Positions 59,331-64,000 of a stretch of DNA of 64,000 nucleotides are shown here, in pieces. Both the position numbers and the translations under genes were made by a program. Under the pieces are notes generated by a model, which was not told where the DNA came from, did not search any database, and saw only the letters and a program-made list of their open reading frames with translations. Position 1 is the stretch's first letter; each line of letters starts with the position of its first letter. Source of the DNA: Ruegeria sp. A3M17 (GTDB taxonomy: Bacteria > Pseudomonadota > Alphaproteobacteria > Rhodobacterales > Rhodobacteraceae); NCBI RefSeq assembly GCF_003318255.1, contig NZ_QOCF01000035.1, forward strand, positions 186,001-250,000. Direction: 5' to 3'.

Positions 59331-60908
59331 ATGCGGGATTTTCACACTCCAGGTCGGTCCGAAGTTTTGGCAACCGAAGGAATGTGCGCCACATCACATC
59401 CTCTGGCCGCGCAGGCTGCGGTGAGTATTCTCCAACAAGGCGGCAATGCCATGGACGCCGCCATCGCAGGTGCCGTGCTGCTGGGTATTTGTGAACCGCA
59501 GATGACTGGGATCGGCGGTGATTGCTTTGTTCTGTTCAATCGCGCGGGCGAAGATCAAATTCGGGCTCTGAACGGGTCTGGCCGTGCGCCAGCAGCGGCG
59601 GATACCGATCGGTTGCGGGCCGAGGGGCTGGATTCAGTGCCATTAAACACGCCCGACGCCGTGACCATTCCCGGTGCAGTTGATGCGTTTTGCCATTTGG
59701 CAGAATCCGAAGGAAAGCTTGGGCTGGACGCAATTCTACAGCCAGCCATACACTATGCCGAGGTGGGTGTCCCGGTTGCACCCCGCGTCGCCGTTGATTG
59801 GAAAACGGGGGCTGCCACGTTACAGGGCGCCGCGCGCAGGCACTACCTGACTGACGGCGAAGCGCCAAAAACAGGTCAGGTCTTTCGCGCGCCAGGGCAA
59901 GCCGAGGTTTTGCGCCAGATTGCGCGCAATGGCCGTGATGCTTTTTATTCCGGTGAAATTGCACAGGATATGATTGACGCCCTGACGGCATTGGGTGGTG
60001 TTCACACGGCCGAGGATTTTCTGGCCACGCAATGCACAGAAACCCAACCCGTCAGCGGAAACTACAACGGCATCGATCTTGTCGAACACCCGCCCAACGG
60101 CCAAGGTGCGACTGCAATCCTGCTTTTGAACATCCTAAAGAACTTCGATCTGGCCGGTCTTGACCCATTTGGCCCAGAACTCATCCATCTTGAGGCCGAG
60201 GCCTCAAAACTCGCCTATGACGCGCGCAATCGGTTCATTGCGGACCCCGATCACACAACCCACGCTGAACGCTTCCTCGACCAGAGCGTGGCGGATAAGC
60301 TGGCCGCGTTGATTGACCCCAAGCGCGCCATGCCAGCGGCGGCCCCACTAACCGAGTCCATTCACAAGGACACGGTCTATATCACGGTTGTTGACCGGGA
60401 TCGGATGGCCGTTTCGCTGATCTACTCCATATTTCACAGCTTCGGATCTGGCATCGCATCGAAAAAATACGGGATTTTGCTGCAAAACCGCGGCTCAGGC
60501 TTCAACCTGAGCGCCGGTCACCCAAACGAGCTTGGCCCGGGCAAACGCCCGATGCACACGATCATTCCCGGTATGCTTAAACGGGAAGGACGCGTGCTCA
60601 TGCCATTTGGCGTGATGGGCGGCGCTTTTCAACCAACTGGCCACGCACGCCTATTGTCCAACCTCACGGATCATGGGTTGGGTTTGCAGGCCTCTGTGGA
60701 CGCCCCGCGCGCCTTTGCAGACGGCGGCGTTCTGAAACTTGAACGCGGAATTCCGCCCAGCACATCTCAACAATTGAGCGATTTTGGGCACAACGTTCAG
60801 GTTCCAGAAACGCCACTTGGCGGGGCGCAAGCAATCCGAATCCGCACAGATGGTGTTCTGGAAGGCGCAAGCGACCCCAGAAAAGACGGTTGTGCGTTAG
60901 GTTATTGA
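59331..60908 (+). CDS. Gamma-glutamyltransferase family protein
   Basis: A 525-residue Ntn-hydrolase precursor. The N-terminal part has AAVSILQQGGNAMDAAIAG and the GIGGDCFVLF motif, and the self-cleaving, catalytic threonine is T348 (HKDTVYITVVD), which would start the small subunit. There is no signal peptide, so it is probably cytoplasmic. The usual T-T-H motif is replaced by D-T-V-Y, so a gamma-glutamyl substrate is not certain; related proteins act as acylases or amidohydrolases. AAGGGAGAAGG precedes the ATG. A structured leader lies upstream. Confidence 0.85.
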   Translation: MRDFHTPGRSEVLATEGMCATSHPLAAQAAVSILQQGGNAMDAAIAGAVLLGICEPQMTGIGGDCFVLFNRAGEDQIRALNGSGRAPAAADTDRLRAEGLDSVPLNTPDAVTIPGAVDAFCHLAESEGKLGLDAILQPAIHYAEVGVPVAPRVAVDWKTGAATLQGAARRHYLTDGEAPKTGQVFRAPGQAEVLRQIARNGRDAFYSGEIAQDMIDALTALGGVHTAEDFLATQCTETQPVSGNYNGIDLVEHPPNGQGATAILLLNILKNFDLAGLDPFGPELIHLEAEASKLAYDARNRFIADPDHTTHAERFLDQSVADKLAALIDPKRAMPAAAPLTESIHKDTVYITVVDRDRMAVSLIYSIFHSFGSGIASKKYGILLQNRGSGFNLSAGHPNELGPGKRPMHTIIPGMLKREGRVLMPFGVMGGAFQPTGHARLLSNLTDHGLGLQASVDAPRAFADGGVLKLERGIPPSTSQQLSDFGHNVQVPETPLGGAQAIRIRTDGVLEGASDPRKDGCALGY

Positions 60909-60942
60909 CCACCAGGGCGCGCAATCTGGCGCACCAAATCAC

Positions 60943-61269
60943 TTAGTTCAAATTAAAGTGCAGCGGGTACGCGCCATTCTCGAAAGGACCGAACATGTCA
61001 GGAATATCAGGATGCTCAACCGGTTCCCCCGATTGGTCCGCAACCAGATTTTGTTCTGAAACATAAGCCACATAGAAGGATTGATCGTTTTCTGCGAGCA
61101 GATGGTAAAACGGCTGATCCTTGATGGGGCGGCTGTCCTCGGGAATGGCCTGATACCACTCTTCTGTGTTGGAAAATTCCGGGTCCACGTCAAAAATCAC
61201 CCCTCGAAAGGGATGCTTTTTATGGCGGACCACCTGTCCCAGGCGGTACTTGGCATTTGTCTTCAGCAT
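60943..61269 (-). CDS. hspQ: Heat shock protein HspQ
   Basis: A 108-residue HspQ/YccV-family protein with KYRLGQVVRHKKHPFRGVIF at the N-terminus and the YHLLAENDQSFYVAYVSEQNL core. In E. coli HspQ is a specificity factor for the Lon protease and interacts with DnaA. GGGGGC precedes the ATG at 61269; the frame to 61323 is not needed. Confidence 0.9.
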   Translation of the reverse strand: MLKTNAKYRLGQVVRHKKHPFRGVIFDVDPEFSNTEEWYQAIPEDSRPIKDQPFYHLLAENDQSFYVAYVSEQNLVADQSGEPVEHPDIPDMFGPFENGAYPLHFNLN

Positions 61270-61349
61270 TATCTCAGCCCCCAGAGAACTTTCTACCTCT
61301 TTCCGGGCCGGAATGCCAATCATTGATCGGAAATTAAAGGAAACAGTCT

Positions 61350-62231
61350 GTGAACATCTTACTGACAGTGTTCGAAATTGTAGCGCCGGTTTTCCTGCTG
61401 GCGGGCATTGGATTCACCTGGGTCAAACTTGGTTTTGAGTACCGTTTGGAGTTTGTGACGCGCCTTGCCGTGACGCTTGCCGTGCCCAGCCTGATATTTG
61501 TGGCACTGATGCAGACCGAGATCCCGGCAGGAGAGTTGACCCGTTTCACACTGGCCGCAATTGCGGGACATGTTGGCCTTGCTGTGGCCTTGGGCGTTTT
61601 CGTTCGATTTTCAAACCTGGACCGCCGCACTTACCTGTCGCCGCTTATTTTTGGGAACACGGGCAATCTGGGTTTGCCGCTGTGTATTTTTGCGTTTGGT
61701 CAGGCAGGCCTTGGTTTTGCAGTCATTTTCCTGGCCATTACCGCCCTGTTTTCCTTCACCTATGGAATTTACCTCGTCGCTGGAAAGGGTGCATTCGGCA
61801 AAGTTGCGCGCGAACCGATGGTTTGGGCAACCCTGCTTGGGGCCTTATTCCTATGGCAGGACTGGGAAACGCCATTGTTCCTGACCAATACGCTAGAGCT
61901 GCTGGGCCAAATGGCCATCCCTATGATGTTGATTACAGTCGGTGTGGCAATTGCAAGGCTGACGACGCGCAAATTGAGTCAGGCGATCTGGCTGTCTATC
62001 CTGAAGCTTGTGGTCTGCTTCGCCCTTGGCTGGGCAATAGCCCGCTTCTTTGATCTGGATTCAACCGCCTTCGGCGTACTGGTCCTTCAGATGTGCACCC
62101 CGGTCGCAGTTACATCGTACCTACTGGCCGAGCGGTTTGACGCGGATTCGGACGCGGTTGCAGGGATGGTCATGGTATCAACTGTGCTGTCCGTGGGCGC
62201 TTTGCCTATAATTCTAGCCATTGTCCTATGA
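61350..62231 (+). CDS. AEC family transporter
   Basis: A 293-residue membrane protein with about ten helices in two halves, in the auxin efflux carrier family (FGNTGNLGLPLCIFAFG in the first half and VTSYLLAERFDADSD in the second). Bacterial members export organic acids such as malate or malonate. The start is GTG at 61350 with AAAGGA upstream. Confidence 0.87.
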   Translation: MNILLTVFEIVAPVFLLAGIGFTWVKLGFEYRLEFVTRLAVTLAVPSLIFVALMQTEIPAGELTRFTLAAIAGHVGLAVALGVFVRFSNLDRRTYLSPLIFGNTGNLGLPLCIFAFGQAGLGFAVIFLAITALFSFTYGIYLVAGKGAFGKVAREPMVWATLLGALFLWQDWETPLFLTNTLELLGQMAIPMMLITVGVAIARLTTRKLSQAIWLSILKLVVCFALGWAIARFFDLDSTAFGVLVLQMCTPVAVTSYLLAERFDADSDAVAGMVMVSTVLSVGALPIILAIVL

Positions 62232-62291
62232 CGATTGTGATTTCCTAAACGCTCAATTTGCGCTAGAATAAAGAAAAAAGGCACGAGGCAC

Positions 62292-62873
62292 ATGAGCAGA
62301 ATTCTTTTCGTACTCTTCGGGGTGCTGCTTTTGGCATCCTGCGGTGGTGGGTCCAAACAGCCACCGAGCAGATTGAATGACGCGTGCAGCATTGCGCGCG
62401 AACGGCCTGATTTTATCAAGGCGTTCAAAAGCACCGAACGGAAATGGGGCGTCCCAATTCACGTTCAGATGGCGACAATCTATCAGGAAAGCCGCTATAA
62501 GCACGACGCACGCACACCGCACCAATACGTTCTGGGTGTGATCCCTATGGGCCGTCAAAGCAGCGCCTACGGTTTCAGTCAGGCGCTGGACGGCACCTGG
62601 GATGAATACCGCAAAGAGACCGGCAAACGGCGCGCCAAGCGGGACCGCATCCGCGATGCGTCAGATTTCATCGGCTGGTACATGAACAAAAGCCAACAGC
62701 GGAACGGTATTCACCCCACAGATACCCGCAACCAGTATCTGGCCTATCACGAGGGGCACACCGGCTTTGCCCGCGGCAGCCATAACAGCAAATCCTGGCT
62801 GTTGAACGTCGCCAATGACGTCGACGCACGCGCCAAGCTTTATCAGGCGCAGCTGGCCAATTGCCGCTACTGA
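62292..62873 (+). CDS. Lipoprotein with transglycosylase SLT-like domain
   Basis: A 193-residue lipoprotein (lipobox LASC, Cys17). The mature part has a lysozyme-like transglycosylase fold: catalytic Glu in TIYQESRYKHDA (near residue 66), SAYGFSQALDGTWDEY, and NQYLAYHEGHTGFARG. It would act on peptidoglycan from the outer membrane. GAGG precedes the ATG. It is closed by a strong terminator embedded in lolA. Confidence 0.87.
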   Translation: MSRILFVLFGVLLLASCGGGSKQPPSRLNDACSIARERPDFIKAFKSTERKWGVPIHVQMATIYQESRYKHDARTPHQYVLGVIPMGRQSSAYGFSQALDGTWDEYRKETGKRRAKRDRIRDASDFIGWYMNKSQQRNGIHPTDTRNQYLAYHEGHTGFARGSHNSKSWLLNVANDVDARAKLYQAQLANCRY

Positions 62874-62880
62874 CAGAATT

Positions 62881-62914
62881 GCGGGTCAGCGATTGCCTGA
62901 CCCGCTTCTTTTTG
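62881..62914 (+). terminator. Terminator of the SLT lipoprotein gene, inside the lolA 3' end
   Basis: GCGGGTCAG and CTGACCCGC (62881-62889, 62897-62905) form a 9-bp stem with a 7-base loop and a TTCTTTTT run. It overlaps the last codons of lolA on the other strand. Confidence 0.88.
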
Positions 62915-63482
62915 ATCTGGAAAACAGATCGTTGCTGAGATTTCCGCCGGTACTCAACTGCCCCAGCAGAACGGTCGTCTGACTACCGGCATTGTCGTGA
63001 ATGACCCATTTGCGCAGCTCAATCGGGTCCCCCGTGAACATCAGCTCAATCCGTCCGGATTCGGGGTTCTTTGGGTCCCGAGCGGTAACAACCGTGGCCG
63101 TCCCGTCAAAATCATGGGCGACCACCATATTCGCCTGTCCCAGATTGACGTTGCGCGCCAGCACCAGCGACAACGGCGTACGTTTTAGCGGGTACTGCTC
63201 CGGCGGTTGGTTCGATTTCGGATCAAAGATCTGCACCGTACCTGCGCGCGCCAGAACCACAGCGCTGTTGGGCGGGTCATATTCGAACCGCATCTTACCG
63301 GGGCGTTCCATCCACAGCTTTCCGGTACTCAGGGAACCGTCATCGTTAACTTGCGTAAACGTGGTCTCAACGGTTTTGAGGCCATTGAGGTAGTTTGAGA
63401 TTTGCGACAACGGCAGCTTTTCAGCCGCCCAGGCCGCAGGCGCGGCGAGTGTCAAAGCAAGGGCAAAGGTAATCTGTTTCAT
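62886..63482 (-). CDS. lolA: Outer membrane lipoprotein carrier protein LolA
   Basis: A 198-residue periplasmic chaperone that takes lipoproteins from LolCDE to the outer membrane. A signal peptide (MKQITFALALTLAAPAAWA) is followed by the LolA beta-barrel (KTVETTFTQVNDDGSLSTGKLW, RPGKMRFEYDPP). The start at 63482 is preferred since the frame to 63635 has no signal in the right place. It follows ftsK by about 40 bases and is probably read with it. Confidence 0.92.
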   Translation of the reverse strand: MKQITFALALTLAAPAAWAAEKLPLSQISNYLNGLKTVETTFTQVNDDGSLSTGKLWMERPGKMRFEYDPPNSAVVLARAGTVQIFDPKSNQPPEQYPLKRTPLSLVLARNVNLGQANMVVAHDFDGTATVVTARDPKNPESGRIELMFTGDPIELRKWVIHDNAGSQTTVLLGQLSTGGNLSNDLFSRSKRSGSGNR

Positions 63483-63522
63483 AAGTCCCCAGATAAGCGC
63501 TCTGCCCTTGTTATTAAATATC

Positions 63523-64000
63523 CTATTGTTCAGGGACGAGGATTTCGCGTTTCCCGACATGATTTGCCGACGAAACAATGCTTTCATCCTCCATTTGCTC
63601 AACAAGTCGCGCAGCTTTGTTGTAGCCAATGGCAAGTTTCCGCTGAATGTACGAGGTCGAGCATTTGCGATCCTTGATCACAATCGCCACAGCCTGATCG
63701 TAAAGCGCGTCTTCGCCGTTGGTATTGCCGCCCGTGTTCAGGCCCAGAACCGCATCAATGTTGTCCGCTTTATCCTCAGATGGGCCGTCCAGCACGGTGT
63801 TCACATAGTCTGGTGGGCCGAACTGTTTTAGGTGGTTTACGATCTCTTCGACCTCTTCGTCCGACACAAACGGACCATGACAACGGGTAATCTTGGCACC
63901 GCCGGCCATGAAAAGCATATCACCCTGCCCCAAAAGCTGCTCGGCACCCATTTCACCCAAGATCGTGCGGCTGTCGATCTTTGAGGTCACCTGGAACGAA
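63523..64000 (-). CDS. ftsK: DNA translocase FtsK, C-terminal part (runs off the window)
   Basis: The last 158 residues of FtsK, reading in from beyond the right edge. The final stretch of the motor domain ([24 protein letters not shown]) and the DNA-binding winged-helix gamma domain ([20 protein letters not shown] and [12 protein letters not shown]), which reads KOPS sequences and activates XerCD, are seen. The 5' part with the membrane helices and Walker motifs lies outside. It is upstream of lolA on the same strand. Confidence 0.93.
   Translation of the reverse strand, partial: SFQVTSKIDSRTILGEMGAEQLLGQGDMLFMAGGAKITRCHGPFVSDEEVEEIVNHLKQFGPPDYVNTVLDGPSEDKADNIDAVLGLNTGGNTNGEDALYDQAVAIVIKDRKCSTSYIQRKLAIGYNKAARLVEQMEDESIVSSANHVGKREILVPEQ

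Noticed and set aside
1..64000. tRNA, rRNA, CRISPR arrays, insertion sequences and prophage genes
   Set aside because: I looked for typical tRNA T-loop sequences, repeat-spacer patterns, transposase motifs and integrases and saw none. A tRNAscan or CRISPR search was not run.

Overview
This window is chromosomal DNA of an alphaproteobacterium of the Rhodobacteraceae, most likely the Roseobacter group (Ruegeria-like). Three things point there: the tauR-xsc-pta-soeABC sulfonate block, the alphaproteobacterial cell-cycle regulator TrcR (DUF1013), and GcvT-fused dimethylglycine/sarcosine-dehydrogenase-type flavoenzymes typical of marine roseobacters. The DNA is GC-rich and densely coding. I see no phage, insertion sequence, CRISPR array, rRNA or recognisable tRNA, so this is core and catabolic chromosome rather than a mobile island.

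Layout. 0-8.5 kb: an EF-G-like GTPase, then the yejABEF-type peptide importer and a membrane-anchored cytochrome c, all on the minus strand after the GTPase. 8.5-17 kb: prephenate dehydratase, GNAT, SRPBCC, NudC, a 5'-nucleotidase-family enzyme, the SRP RNA gene (ffs) with a visible promoter, RsgA, an alpha/beta hydrolase, and a cobalamin riboswitch that precedes one small Cys-containing protein. 17-23 kb: dnaX-ybaB-recR, an AT-richer patch with two small exported proteins, RNase T2, TrcR and a membrane protein. 23-24.6 kb: an ArsR repressor and a YraQ/ArsP-type permease. 24.7-33.7 kb: the C2-sulfonate block. Xsc desulfonates sulfoacetaldehyde to acetyl phosphate and sulfite, Pta makes acetyl-CoA, SoeABC oxidises sulfite, and TauR-like boxes precede tauR and xsc.

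33.8-45.4 kb holds housekeeping and mixed genes: dapA, a soluble lytic transglycosylase, two EamA transporters, MnmD, an MnmC-like flavoprotein, an HTD2-type dehydratase, an FMN reductase, an OmpA lipoprotein, a WYL regulator, a pseudouridine synthase and an SGNH hydrolase. 45.5-55.6 kb is a near-continuous minus-strand gene set headed by an XRE-cupin regulator: LysE exporter, GFA protein, two FAD-GcvT demethylating dehydrogenases, cupin, zinc-type dehydrogenase, homocysteine S-methyltransferase and a GlxA/GbdR-like regulator. It looks like a catabolic operon for a methylated amine such as glycine betaine. 55.7-64 kb holds small membrane proteins, free-Met-sulfoxide reductase, a thiolase, an RsbV/RsbW-like pair, a gamma-glutamyltransferase-family enzyme with a structured leader, HspQ, an AEC transporter, an SLT-type lipoprotein, LolA and the end of ftsK.

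The points most worth following are the cobalamin riboswitch controlling an orphan small protein, the three-segment leader before the gamma-glutamyltransferase gene, the putative betaine-demethylation operon with its operator-like repeats, and the tandem TauR boxes. All functional calls come from reading motifs and recalling families; no database search was run.
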